This document shows, piece by piece, positions 1 to 7,396 of a stretch of DNA of 11,743 nucleotides. The DNA is taken from contig DATIHQ010000040.1 of assembly GCA_035480535.1 (NCBI GenBank), forward strand, positions 1 through 11,743. Direction: 5' to 3'. Source of the stretch: DATIHQ01 sp035480535 (GTDB taxonomy: Bacteria; Chlamydiota; Chlamydiia; Chlamydiales; SM23-39). Position 1 is the stretch's first letter; every line of letters starts with the position of its first letter. The notes beneath the pieces were generated by a model. The model had not been told where the DNA came from and searched no databases. It was given only the letters and a program-made list of their open reading frames with translations. The position numbers were made by a program, and so were the translations under genes.

Positions 1-1
1 G

Positions 2-1216
2 GGCGGCAGTATCTTAATTGGAGCGAGCCAGACCGTTTCTTCTTCGATGGAGATGAATGGCCCCGTGACTTTGACCGGACCCGGAGAATTTACCAACACG
101 GGCACGGGAGCCATGTTGTTTGATTTCACAGTGACTGGCCACGCCCTCTCGCTCGCTGCGATTGGCGGTGGAAATATCACCTTTAGCGGTGCGATCGATA
201 CCTCGGCGACGGCTGGGACGGGTAAAAAGGGAGGCGATGTGACGATTTACTCATCTGGGGGCACGATTAGCGTCGCGAACATCACCGCTTCGGGGGGAAG
301 CACCGGCGGCTCTTTCGGCGGCAATGGCGGCGACATCATCTTGCAGCCGAGCAGCGAATATACGATAGCGGCAAATGGCAATGTACCGGTAGGCAAACTC
401 GTCTTCTTGGCTGGCGGCGGCCATCTCACCACGACGGGCGGCACCGGAGCTGCATTGGATGGAGAAGGGGGCACGGTTCAATTGGCTCCGCAGGGGCGCG
501 CTGCGTTGATGAATATCGCGACCATCACTTCCCCCTCTGACTACACCGCTTTGACTCTCAACGTCAATTGCGGGACATTCATTATGGGATTCAATGAGGC
601 GATGACGATTTTCGGCGACGTCAACATCACGGCTGCTACTTACGCCAACCTCAGCGATATCGTTTCTTTAGGGACAATCACTCTCACGACCTATCATGCC
701 ATTGATCCTCTGCAAACTTGGACAACGATCCTCGTCACTAGACCTCATGGCACGATCATTCACCCTAATGGCACCGGCTACACGAGCCAAAATATCCACC
801 TCCTCGCCAACGGAGGGGTTCACCCCAATTCTCAAGTTACGCCCGATCCTACGGCCAACGCCCTCAATGTCGGCGCGATCGTGCCTCCGATCGTCCAAGC
901 CGATCTGATCTCCCTGACCGATGGGGCTATCCTTAACTTTGACCAAACAACAACGCCAATCCCTCCCTGTCCGCCCTGTATTTGCAACTCTTGCTGCGCT
1001 CCCTGCCCCGGTTGCAACTCCTGCTGCCGTATTCCGATCCCTTCTCCCACGGGCGTCATCGTCGCTCAACTTCTCAATGCGGGCGCTGGCCAGCTGCAAG
1101 ACATGCTGCCCACCTCCTTCTGGCCGCCTAGCCATCTCGTCCGCATTCCGAAAATGTGCCTCCTGATTGAAGGTGCGAGTCCCTGTGAAACTTCGATCAG
1201 AAAAAGGAGAAAATAG
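2..1216 (+). CDS. Gly-rich beta-helical surface/adhesin-like protein, C-terminal part (5' partial)
   Basis: The reading frame is open from base 2 with no stop upstream of the Met at 47, so this is the 3' end of a larger gene cut by the window edge. The N-terminal half of the visible part holds repeated GG-x-[I/V]-x-[I/L/F] motifs (GGSILI, GGNITF, GGDVTI, GGTISV, GGDIIL, GGTVQL). These are typical of right-handed beta-helix proteins of the filamentous-haemagglutinin or chlamydial Pmp kind; which family it belongs to cannot be settled here. At about 957-1028 lies a Pro/Cys cluster with nine cysteines, including two CNSCC blocks. This suggests disulfide cross-linking in the envelope. The end (IRKRRK) is very basic, and no C-terminal autotransporter barrel is recognisable. 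The last codons also encode the ribosome binding site of the next gene. Function is inferred from composition only. Confidence 0.75.
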   Translation, partial: GGSILIGASQTVSSSMEMNGPVTLTGPGEFTNTGTGAMLFDFTVTGHALSLAAIGGGNITFSGAIDTSATAGTGKKGGDVTIYSSGGTISVANITASGGSTGGSFGGNGGDIILQPSSEYTIAANGNVPVGKLVFLAGGGHLTTTGGTGAALDGEGGTVQLAPQGRAALMNIATITSPSDYTALTLNVNCGTFIMGFNEAMTIFGDVNITAATYANLSDIVSLGTITLTTYHAIDPLQTWTTILVTRPHGTIIHPNGTGYTSQNIHLLANGGVHPNSQVTPDPTANALNVGAIVPPIVQADLISLTDGAILNFDQTTTPIPPCPPCICNSCCAPCPGCNSCCRIPIPSPTGVIVAQLLNAGAGQLQDMLPTSFWPPSHLVRIPKMCLLIEGASPCETSIRKRRK

Positions 1217-2509
1217 GTGAAAAAATCGATTCTCTTTTTGGCGATCCTCTTTCTTCCCTTTATCGAAATGCCTTCTATTGACGTTCTCGCGTTCAAAGAG
1301 CAAATAGAACCCATCGTAACAGGGGAGTGGGTAGCCGATGATTTTCCCATTGAATGGCAGCCCATTTCTTCATTCAATGAATCGGATCTTCTAGCTCCTT
1401 TTTGGTCCTGGACGAAAGACAACCTTTCGTATCTTACGCAAGGCTTTTTCTATCAAAGAATCAAATTAAATCTTCTAATCAAGATCGAACCTATCTGGTT
1501 TTTGATGAAAGAAAAAATTCAAGATCTGAAAGAATCATGGAACCAATTCTTCCTTTCTTTCCAAAAGATAAAATCGAATTTAACAAAGATTGAGCCTCCC
1601 ATTCTTTCTTCTTCCAAAGAGGACGGTCGATCTGTGAAAAAGTCAACTCTTTTGGCAAAAGCTGAGCAGACTTGGGTCTCCATGAAAGAAGGGATACAAA
1701 CTCTGAAGAAAGTGGGGAAGAGATCCGTCTATATTTCCGAAAAAGGAATAGCGAATTTTTTAACGAAGGTGGAACACATCTGGTCTTTTGTTAAAGAGGG
1801 CGCGCAATCTTTTGTGAAAGAATCGTGGGAACAGCTTGTCGACACCTTTCAAAGGATCAAATCTTGGACCTCGATCTCTATAAAAGAGGGGATGCAAACC
1901 CTATCCGATGCAGGCCACGACCTCTTCCATTTTTTCCAAAAGGGAGCACAGACTCTCTCAGCAAAAATCGAGCACACCCTCTCCTCTGCCAAAGAAAACA
2001 TCACCTCATTTGCAAAAGAATCTTGGAAGCAAACTCTCTATTTCTCCCAAAAAGGAACAACAAATCTCTTAGCGAAAACCGAATCCATCCGATCCTCTCT
2101 CAAGGAATCGTACAAGCACCTCATCAACTTTTCTCAAAAAGTTAAATCAAACCTATCGGCGAAAATCGGATATGGCTGGCCGATAGTGAAAGACAGCGTC
2201 CTAGGGTTCGCGACTGGGGAGTGGGTTCCCGACATCGCCATCCCTTACCTTGAGAAAGAAGCTAAACCCATTGTCCAAAAAGTAGAAATTCCCCTTCCCC
2301 AACTAGAAGTGTCCATAGAGGCGCCCATCGCATCGATTCCAATCGAAGAGGAGCCCCCAAGACAACTTCCCCAAGAAAGTCCGCCGCCTAGCTTTCTTCC
2401 CCTCAACCCGGTAGTTTTCGATTCCCCTTGTTCGACCTACCGCTCCGCTCCCTGCGAAGAGCCCGTCTTGCAATTCCTCCCCTTCATCTTCGAAAGCGAT
2501 GTCCATTGA
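1217..2509 (+). CDS. Secreted protein with ~33-residue amphipathic helical repeats and Pro-rich C-terminus
   Basis: I do not recognise a family. The GTG start directly follows the TAG of the upstream gene and is supported by AAGGAG at 1204-1209, seven bases away. Residues 1-25 look like a signal peptide (two Lys, then ILFLAILFLPF). The middle (about 60-325) is Lys/Ser/Trp-rich and helical. It has recurring KESW/KESY-centred units at residues 105, 201, 267 and 296, spaced by 96, 66 and 29, so roughly 33 residues per unit. Such 11/33-mer periodicity is known from LEA-like and apolipoprotein-like amphipathic helices and from right-handed coiled coils. A TGEWV motif brackets the repeat region at 35-39 and 333-337. 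The last ~85 residues are Pro/Glu-rich with two Cys. The gene is visibly more AT-rich than its neighbours. It is probably cotranscribed with the upstream surface protein and may be its envelope partner (inference). Confidence 0.8.
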   Translation: MKKSILFLAILFLPFIEMPSIDVLAFKEQIEPIVTGEWVADDFPIEWQPISSFNESDLLAPFWSWTKDNLSYLTQGFFYQRIKLNLLIKIEPIWFLMKEKIQDLKESWNQFFLSFQKIKSNLTKIEPPILSSSKEDGRSVKKSTLLAKAEQTWVSMKEGIQTLKKVGKRSVYISEKGIANFLTKVEHIWSFVKEGAQSFVKESWEQLVDTFQRIKSWTSISIKEGMQTLSDAGHDLFHFFQKGAQTLSAKIEHTLSSAKENITSFAKESWKQTLYFSQKGTTNLLAKTESIRSSLKESYKHLINFSQKVKSNLSAKIGYGWPIVKDSVLGFATGEWVPDIAIPYLEKEAKPIVQKVEIPLPQLEVSIEAPIASIPIEEEPPRQLPQESPPPSFLPLNPVVFDSPCSTYRSAPCEEPVLQFLPFIFESDVH

Positions 2510-2534
2510 TTAAAAATAATCATCTCTACATAAT
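2506..2534 (+). promoter_or_regulatory. sigma70-like promoter of the GT2-TPR gene
   Basis: TTGATT at 2506-2511 and CATAAT at 2529-2534 are separated by exactly 17 bases. The -35 element overlaps the stop codon of the preceding gene. Transcription would begin near 2541, only about five bases before the ATG at 2546, and no Shine-Dalgarno sequence is visible. The mRNA could therefore be leaderless or nearly so. Confidence 0.5.
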
Positions 2535-2545
2535 CATTCCTTTTT

Positions 2546-3706
2546 ATGAGAAAAATACTTTTCTTCCTCTGCTTTCTCCTCTCTCTTGAAGCCAAGGCGA
2601 CGGTCTGTCTCAACATGATCGTCAAGAATGAGAGCCAAGTGATCGAAAAGTGTCTCAATTCTCTCAAAGAGCGGATCGATTATTGGGTCATCGTCGACAC
2701 AGGCTCGACAGATGGGACGCAAGAGCTCATTCGCAAATTTATGAAAGGCGTGCCGGGCGAGCTGCATGAGCGGCCGTGGGTCAACTTTGCCCACAACCGC
2801 AATGAAGCGCTGGCGCTCGCCAAGAAAAAAGGCGATTACACCCTCTTCATCGATGCCGATGAGGTTCTCGTCTTTGATGAGGGATTTAAGTGGCCTGCCC
2901 CTCTGGATAAAGACGTCTACTACATGCGCGTGCGGGAAATCGATGCTGTCGAGTTCATTCGCGGCGCGCTCATCAAGAATGCGCTCGATTGGAAGTGGGT
3001 CGGGGCCCTGCATGAAGTGATCCATTGTCCCGACGTCAAGACCTATGGGCATTTGGAAGGGGTTCGCAATCTCTGCAATACCGGAAAAGGGGCGCGCACC
3101 CAAGATCCCCAAAAATTTGCCAAGGATGCCAAGGTTCTCGAAGATGCATTGAAGGAAGAACCCGACAATGAGCGCTATGTCTATTACTTGGCCCAGTGTT
3201 ATTTCAATGCCAAAGAGTATCTCTTAGCGAAGAAAAACTATGAAAAGCGGCTCAAGATGGGGCAGGAGGACATTCATGAAACCTTCTTTTCTCACTATTA
3301 CTTGGGGAGAATCAATGAAGAGCTCAATGATCTCGAGGCTGCCCTAGAGTGCTACTACAAAGCCTATGAATATCGCCCCAATCGCATCGAGCCTCTCTTT
3401 CGCATCTCCATAGCCTATCGCCAGCAGGGAAAGCTTCTCCTCGGCTATCTCATCGCGAAATATGCCCTCACCCATCCCTATCCCGCCAGCGAGCCCGCCA
3501 TCGAGTACAAGACCTACGACCAAGATCTTCTCATCGAATTTGCCAACTGCGCCCTCCTCATTGGCAAATTTGACGAAGGGCTAGACGCCTGTGAAAAGCT
3601 CCTCGCCAAGCCCAACCTCCCTCCCGACATCAAACCCCTCGTCGAAAAGAACGCTGCCCTCGCCCGCACCCAATTGCAAAAAATCAAAAGGCAAACAGAT
3701 CTTTGA
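2546..3706 (+). CDS. Exported family 2 glycosyltransferase with C-terminal TPR repeats
   Basis: Transfers a sugar from a nucleotide-sugar donor to an unknown acceptor. Residues 1-18 (MRKILFFLCFLLSLEAKA) form a clear signal peptide with an A-K-A cleavage site, which supports this start. The GT-A fold begins straight after it with CLNMIVKNES. The nucleotide-binding DTGSTDG motif lies at about 51-57 and the metal-binding D103-A-D105 motif in LFIDADEVL. A W-x-N-x-A-x-N-R-N-E-A segment between them is typical of the TPR-linked GT2 group. From about residue 200 the sequence shows several 34-residue TPR-like helix pairs (YYLAQCYFNAKEYLLAKKNY, YYLGRINEELNDLEAALECY, ISIAYRQQGKL). The length of 386 aa is normal for TPR-GT2 proteins, but a signal peptide is unusual because most of these enzymes are cytosolic. 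The 3' end overlaps the convergent ATPase gene by 23 bp. Function is confident at family level; substrate is unknown. Confidence 0.9.
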   Translation: MRKILFFLCFLLSLEAKATVCLNMIVKNESQVIEKCLNSLKERIDYWVIVDTGSTDGTQELIRKFMKGVPGELHERPWVNFAHNRNEALALAKKKGDYTLFIDADEVLVFDEGFKWPAPLDKDVYYMRVREIDAVEFIRGALIKNALDWKWVGALHEVIHCPDVKTYGHLEGVRNLCNTGKGARTQDPQKFAKDAKVLEDALKEEPDNERYVYYLAQCYFNAKEYLLAKKNYEKRLKMGQEDIHETFFSHYYLGRINEELNDLEAALECYYKAYEYRPNRIEPLFRISIAYRQQGKLLLGYLIAKYALTHPYPASEPAIEYKTYDQDLLIEFANCALLIGKFDEGLDACEKLLAKPNLPPDIKPLVEKNAALARTQLQKIKRQTDL

Positions 3707-5135
3707 GTACGATTTCTTGCGTTGCGAGTTCGTTGCTCCATAGCCCTTTCTTAATGCCAAAAGTCGTGATCGGTGCGAGAAAGACCTGTTTATTTGTCCG
3801 CGTTTTTTCCAGAAAGATGTCGATCTTGCGATGCAGTTCTTTGGCATAGGCTTTATCAATGACATATTTATTTGTACAATATTTGATCTCGCAGAGCGTC
3901 ACTGCGTTGTCTTGGCGATCGAACAAAAGATCTATCTGGACACCTGTCTCTTTCACCCCCTTTTTGGGGATGAAGCGCCAGTTTCCCACCTCGCAGGGAA
4001 TAGAGTTTAAGCGAAGAGCTTTTAGGATCTGCGGCAAATGTTTGAAGCAGACGCTTTCGAAGGCATAGCCGGCCCAGGAGGCCCATTTGGAGCTGCGGAG
4101 ACATGATTTCCAATAGCTAGTTTGAGGAAACCCTTTTTCGACAACGGGATCGATCCAAGTGAGATAGAAAGCCGAATACTCATCCAGCACGCGGAAGTGC
4201 TGTTCCCTTTTTTTGTAACGATAGGGAATGAAGCCGCGGATAAATCCGGCAGCCTCTAATTCAGCCAATCGTTTCTTAAACGTTCCTCCCGAGAGCATTC
4301 CCAATTTCGAGAGAAGATCTCCCCGAGAAATCCCTTCTCTTTTACGCGCGATCTCTCGGATGATGCGCAAATGGGTCTCGGCGTCATCGAATAGAGAATG
4401 AAACAGGCGATTGAATTCCGTCAGGAGAACGCCATTTTGGGTAAAGCAGATTTCCTGGATGTTTTGTTCTGCCGATTTACCTGCCTCGATAGAATTGAGA
4501 TAATAGGGGATGCCTCCCATGACCATGTAGAGATCCAACAAATGTTTTTCGTTAAGGCGGATCTTACGCGACGAGAGGTAATCTTTAGTTTCCGCTAAGC
4601 TCAGAGGCTGCAGTTGAATGATGCGCGTGATTCGATTGTGCAGGCCTCCTTTAGCATGAATCAAATGCTCCAGCATCCAGCTGGCTGCAGATCCGCATAA
4701 GACGACCTTTAGATTCGACATTTGGCTCCAAGAGCTGTTCCAAAAGTAGTCGAGCGCTTCAATGAAACCTGACTTTTGTGCCGCAAGCCAGGGAAGCTCA
4801 TCGAAGAACAAAAGACATTTTTGCGAGGGAGTCTTTTCTATTTCACGCGTCAAAAGGGAAAGCGCATCGCGCCAGCTCTTAGGTACAGCAAGAGCAATGC
4901 CGGAATAGAACGTTTTTGAAAATGCCTCGGCAAAATTAATGAGCTGCTCATTCAAAGCGGCGTCTTTTTTCCCAGTGAGCTCAAAGTAGCGCTTTTCTGT
5001 GGAGAAGAGCTCTCTCACTAGAAAGGTCTTTCCGATTCGCCTGCGGCCATAAATGGCCACCATCTCTGCGCCCTTTGATCTCCAAAGCTTTCTTAAAATT
5101 TCCTGCTCTTTCCTGCGTCCTACGATCTTACTCAT
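3684..5135 (-). CDS. AAA ATPase with C-terminal DUF234 (PD-(D/E)XK-like) domain
   Basis: This belongs to the archaeal-type ATPase_2/DUF234 family. Numbering is from the ATG at 5135. That start is preferred over the Met at 5168 because GGAGG precedes it at a spacing of seven bases. Walker A is GRRRIGKT at 30-37 and Walker B is LLFFDELPW with D112-E113. A winged-helix-like region follows in the middle (about 240-300: ISRGDLLSKLGMLSGGTFKK). The C-terminal domain has ID402 and E416-I-K418 in the arrangement D-x(n)-E-x-K of PD-(D/E)XK nuclease-like folds, to which DUF234 is assigned. The biological role of this widespread, patchily distributed family is not established. It stands alone on its strand among exported-protein genes, lacks a signal peptide, and its stop lies inside the neighbouring glycosyltransferase gene. 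Two palindromic repeats sit directly upstream. Acquisition by transfer is likely (inference). Confidence 0.9.
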   Translation of the reverse strand: MSKIVGRRKEQEILRKLWRSKGAEMVAIYGRRRIGKTFLVRELFSTEKRYFELTGKKDAALNEQLINFAEAFSKTFYSGIALAVPKSWRDALSLLTREIEKTPSQKCLLFFDELPWLAAQKSGFIEALDYFWNSSWSQMSNLKVVLCGSAASWMLEHLIHAKGGLHNRITRIIQLQPLSLAETKDYLSSRKIRLNEKHLLDLYMVMGGIPYYLNSIEAGKSAEQNIQEICFTQNGVLLTEFNRLFHSLFDDAETHLRIIREIARKREGISRGDLLSKLGMLSGGTFKKRLAELEAAGFIRGFIPYRYKKREQHFRVLDEYSAFYLTWIDPVVEKGFPQTSYWKSCLRSSKWASWAGYAFESVCFKHLPQILKALRLNSIPCEVGNWRFIPKKGVKETGVQIDLLFDRQDNAVTLCEIKYCTNKYVIDKAYAKELHRKIDIFLEKTRTNKQVFLAPITTFGIKKGLWSNELATQEIVLKDLFAF

Positions 5136-5147
5136 CCTAGATCCTCC

Positions 5148-5244
5148 GAGATATGGCTGACTTTGCACTCATCATACTCAGCCACATCTTTTCCGTCGAT
5201 AGAGATATGGCTGACTTTGCATCCATCATACTCAGCCATATCTT
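5148..5244. repeat. Two tandem 43-bp repeats, each an inverted repeat with 12-bp arms
   Basis: Copies at 5148-5190 and 5202-5244 match at 40 of 43 positions, with a 54-bp period. Each is itself an inverted repeat: AGATATGGCTGA, a 17-base spacer, then TCAGCCATATCT. The arms are perfect in the second copy and have one mismatch in the first. The first copy abuts the GGAGG ribosome site of the ATPase gene on the minus strand, and the array lies between two divergent starts (5135 and 5289). It could be an operator, a hairpin in the 5' leader of the ATPase mRNA, or a recognition site for the ATPase/nuclease-like product. Confidence 0.85.
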
Positions 5245-5288
5245 CTAATGTTTACCTCAAAATAGACAATCGTTTATCCTCTCCCACC

Positions 5289-6272
5289 ATGAAAAAAATC
5301 CTCCTCCTCTGCTCTCTATTCTCCTCCCTCTTCGCCCAATTCTCGCAAGCCTTTCATTACACTCTCGATTCCCAGCCCGAAGCTACCTGGCAAGAAGAAT
5401 CTACGATGCCCTTCGATGAGCTCATTCTCTCTTGGAATGCGATCCGCCCCTCTTCTGGCCGCTTTGGGTTTCTCGTCAGCCTGCGCCAAAACGACGCCTG
5501 GTCTCCCTGGCTCTACTACGCCGAATGGGGCGCCCCCGGCCAGATCCTCTTCCGCGAAAATCCCCCTACCTCTTTTGCCGAAACCCGCTTTGGCGTCGCA
5601 GGTCCCCTCAAAGAGAATGGCAAAACAAAAAATCTCTGCACCGGTTTCCGCGTTAAAGTTCTCACCTCCGGCGGCGCCAGTCTTCACGCTCTCAAAAGCG
5701 TGGGCGTCAGCATCGCCCGTCTCTCAGAATTTAAAATCGCTCCCGTCGGCGATCTCTCCCGCGTTCTTTTCGAGAATGTACCGCGTCAATCGCAGATCAT
5801 GCTCCGCCATCCCCGCTACACCGACCTCTCGATGCCCACGGCGATGACCGTTGCGCTCAACTATCTCCGCGGCAATCGGGACATCGACGGCTCTGATTTT
5901 GCTGAATCTGTGTGCGATGATGACAATCTCGGCTATGAGGATTGGGTTTTCAATGCGGCTGAAGGCTACAACCGCATCCAGCGCGAAGCGCTCGTCACCC
6001 GCCTACCCGACTTCGCCGCCCTCCACGCCTCCCTCCTCCGCGGCCTCCCCGTTCTCATCGGCATGAAAGGCTCCGTCACCGGCGGCCCCCGTCCCTTCTA
6101 TCGCGAACACACCCTCTGCGTCATCGGCTACGACCCCGACCAGCGCAAAGTCCACTGCATCGACACGGCTTTTCCCAATGACCGCTCCACCGCCGTCGCC
6201 TATCCTCTCGACGACTTCCTCCGCGTCTGGGCCACCCAGCGCAACATCGCCTGCATCTTCTTAGAGAATTGA
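5289..6272 (+). CDS. Secreted peptidase C39-like protein with Cys-to-Ser at the catalytic position
   Basis: The ATG at 5289 is chosen because it opens a textbook signal peptide (MKKILLLCSLFSSLFAQFSQA). An in-frame Met at 5163 would add 42 non-signal residues reading through the upstream palindromic repeats. The mature N-terminal half has FDELILSWNAIRP and WSPWLYYAEWG, the beta-sandwich that precedes the peptidase domain in bacterial secreted C39-family proteins. The C39-like half starts at about residue 165 (ENVPRQSQIML). Where the family normally has CSPTS, this protein has S181-M-P-T-A; the His is H274 (REHTLCVIGYD) and the Asp is D292 (CIDTAFPND). The fold is probably kept with Ser in place of the nucleophilic Cys, so it may be a non-proteolytic binder or an altered hydrolase (inference). 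No good ribosome site is visible. Its stop abuts that of the convergent propeller gene. Confidence 0.8.
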   Translation: MKKILLLCSLFSSLFAQFSQAFHYTLDSQPEATWQEESTMPFDELILSWNAIRPSSGRFGFLVSLRQNDAWSPWLYYAEWGAPGQILFRENPPTSFAETRFGVAGPLKENGKTKNLCTGFRVKVLTSGGASLHALKSVGVSIARLSEFKIAPVGDLSRVLFENVPRQSQIMLRHPRYTDLSMPTAMTVALNYLRGNRDIDGSDFAESVCDDDNLGYEDWVFNAAEGYNRIQREALVTRLPDFAALHASLLRGLPVLIGMKGSVTGGPRPFYREHTLCVIGYDPDQRKVHCIDTAFPNDRSTAVAYPLDDFLRVWATQRNIACIFLEN

Positions 6273-7358
6273 TCAGTTCGCAATTCCCTCTTCTTCCCAA
6301 GCGGCTTCCTCTTCCCATCCCCAATGACAACAGTCCTCTTCATCCTCATCGCTTTCACAAGCGGAGATGACCACCCCACCTGTTATAAAAAAGGGTATTA
6401 TGGCAACGCCGATGGCAACGCCGCGAGGGGCCGATCCGACCGTTATGGTCGCAGTCACTGTATTATTCGATGCGTTGATGACGCTCACGCTGTTAGAGCT
6501 GTTGTTGGCTACATAGACAAGAGAGCTATTTGGTGTGACAGCGAGATACCAAGGGCCCGATCCGACCGTTACGGTCGCAGTCACTGTATTATTTGACGTA
6601 TCGATGACGCTCACGTTGGCGCCGCCGTTATTAGTCACATAGACAAACGAGCCGTTCGGTGAAATGGCGACGCCTTGAGGACTCGATCCCACTCCAATGG
6701 TCGCAACCACTGCATTGTCAGACATTCTGATGACGCTTGTAGTATTGCCGGTACTATTGGGCACATAGGCAAAAGAACCGTTTGGCGTAATGGCAATGTC
6801 TTGAGGTAGCGTCCCAACCGAAATAGTCGGACCTACCACATTGTCAGAAGTTCTGACGCGCCGCACGTTGTTGTTGGTGGCGTTACTGGTTATGTAGGCA
6901 AAAGCGCCGTCTGGCGTGAGGGCAACGCCCCTCAAGAACGACGCGCCTAACGCAAAACTCGTAGACACGGTATGGGTCGACACATCGATGATTCTCACGT
7001 TGGTGCCGCTGGCGTTATTGGTCACCCAGGCAAAAGAGCCGTTCGGCGTGAAGGCAACATCCTGAGGGCTCGATCCCACTCCAATGCTCGCAACCACCAT
7101 ATTGTCAAAGGTTCTGATAGCGCTTGTGGTAGCGCTACTTTGATTCGTCACATAGACAAAAGAGCCATTTGGCGAGATAGCAACGGAAGTAGAACCCGAA
7201 CCAACCGCAACGGTCGCACTTATAGTATTCGTCACCGTATTGATGACACTTACGTTGCTAGAGCTAAAATTACCCACAAAAGCCTCAACAACCGCGATCG
7301 TCGTTTGCTGAGCATATCCACCCAAACCCAAGATGAGAAAAAGAAACCTCAAGCGCAT
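6273..7358 (-). CDS. Secreted seven-bladed YVTN-type beta-propeller protein (paralogue 1)
   Basis: The start at 7358 has GGAGG five bases upstream and begins a signal peptide (MRLRFLFLILGLGGYAQ). The more distal Met at 7382 would put the ribosome site inside the coding sequence. The mature protein consists of ~42-residue repeats of the form A-I-[ST]-P-N-G-S-F-x-Y-V-x-N, V-S-V-I-x-T, N-T-V-x-A-T-[IV]-x-V-G-S. The YVTN motif itself occurs at least twice. Six full blades plus an N-terminal half blade closed by the C-terminus imply seven blades. YVTN propellers are extracytoplasmic binding scaffolds or S-layer-like proteins in other organisms. The tail after the last blade (PFFITGGVVISACESDEDEE, then several W and E residues, ending EEEGIAN) is shared with the neighbouring paralogue. 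Blades 2-4 have drifted more than the last two, which are close to identical at DNA level. The protein is rich in Asn-x-Ser/Thr. Confidence 0.87.
   Translation of the reverse strand: MRLRFLFLILGLGGYAQQTTIAVVEAFVGNFSSSNVSVINTVTNTISATVAVGSGSTSVAISPNGSFVYVTNQSSATTSAIRTFDNMVVASIGVGSSPQDVAFTPNGSFAWVTNNASGTNVRIIDVSTHTVSTSFALGASFLRGVALTPDGAFAYITSNATNNNVRRVRTSDNVVGPTISVGTLPQDIAITPNGSFAYVPNSTGNTTSVIRMSDNAVVATIGVGSSPQGVAISPNGSFVYVTNNGGANVSVIDTSNNTVTATVTVGSGPWYLAVTPNSSLVYVANNSSNSVSVINASNNTVTATITVGSAPRGVAIGVAIIPFFITGGVVISACESDEDEEDCCHWGWEEEAAWEEEGIAN
6433..6684 (-). repeat. 126-bp coding repeat inside propeller paralogue 1
   Basis: The block starting with gatccgaccgtta at 6433 recurs at 6559, exactly 126 bases (42 codons) later, with only scattered changes over its first ~60 bases. 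It encodes the last two propeller blades. The near-identity suggests recent in-frame duplication or gene conversion between blades. Confidence 0.7.
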
Positions 7359-7380
7359 GAGATCCTCCAGACGGCTGTCC

Positions 7381-7396
7381 ATTTAGGATCCTAAAT
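7381..7396. promoter_or_regulatory. Perfect 16-bp palindrome at the start region of the paralogue 1 transcript
   Basis: ATTTAGGATCCTAAAT is a perfect palindrome overlapping the end of the -10 box (7395-7400) and the expected transcription start of the propeller gene at 7358. This position suits a repressor operator. No regulator gene is visible in the window, so operator function is inference. Confidence 0.4.

Noticed and set aside
668..1303. 211-codon antisense reading frame opposite the beta-helical protein
   Set aside because: Arg/Asp-rich shadow of a clearly coding plus strand; no signal peptide, motif or ribosome site.
2534..3112. 192-codon antisense frame opposite the GT2-TPR gene
   Set aside because: The plus strand carries recognisable GT2 motifs; the antisense product has no recognisable features and is a codon-bias shadow.
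5251..5279. TTTACC-N17-TTATCC as promoter for the C39-like gene
   Set aside because: The -10 candidate matches the consensus at one position only.
5163..5288. 42-codon N-terminal extension of the C39-like protein
   Set aside because: It reads through the palindromic repeats and would bury the signal peptide that begins at 5289.
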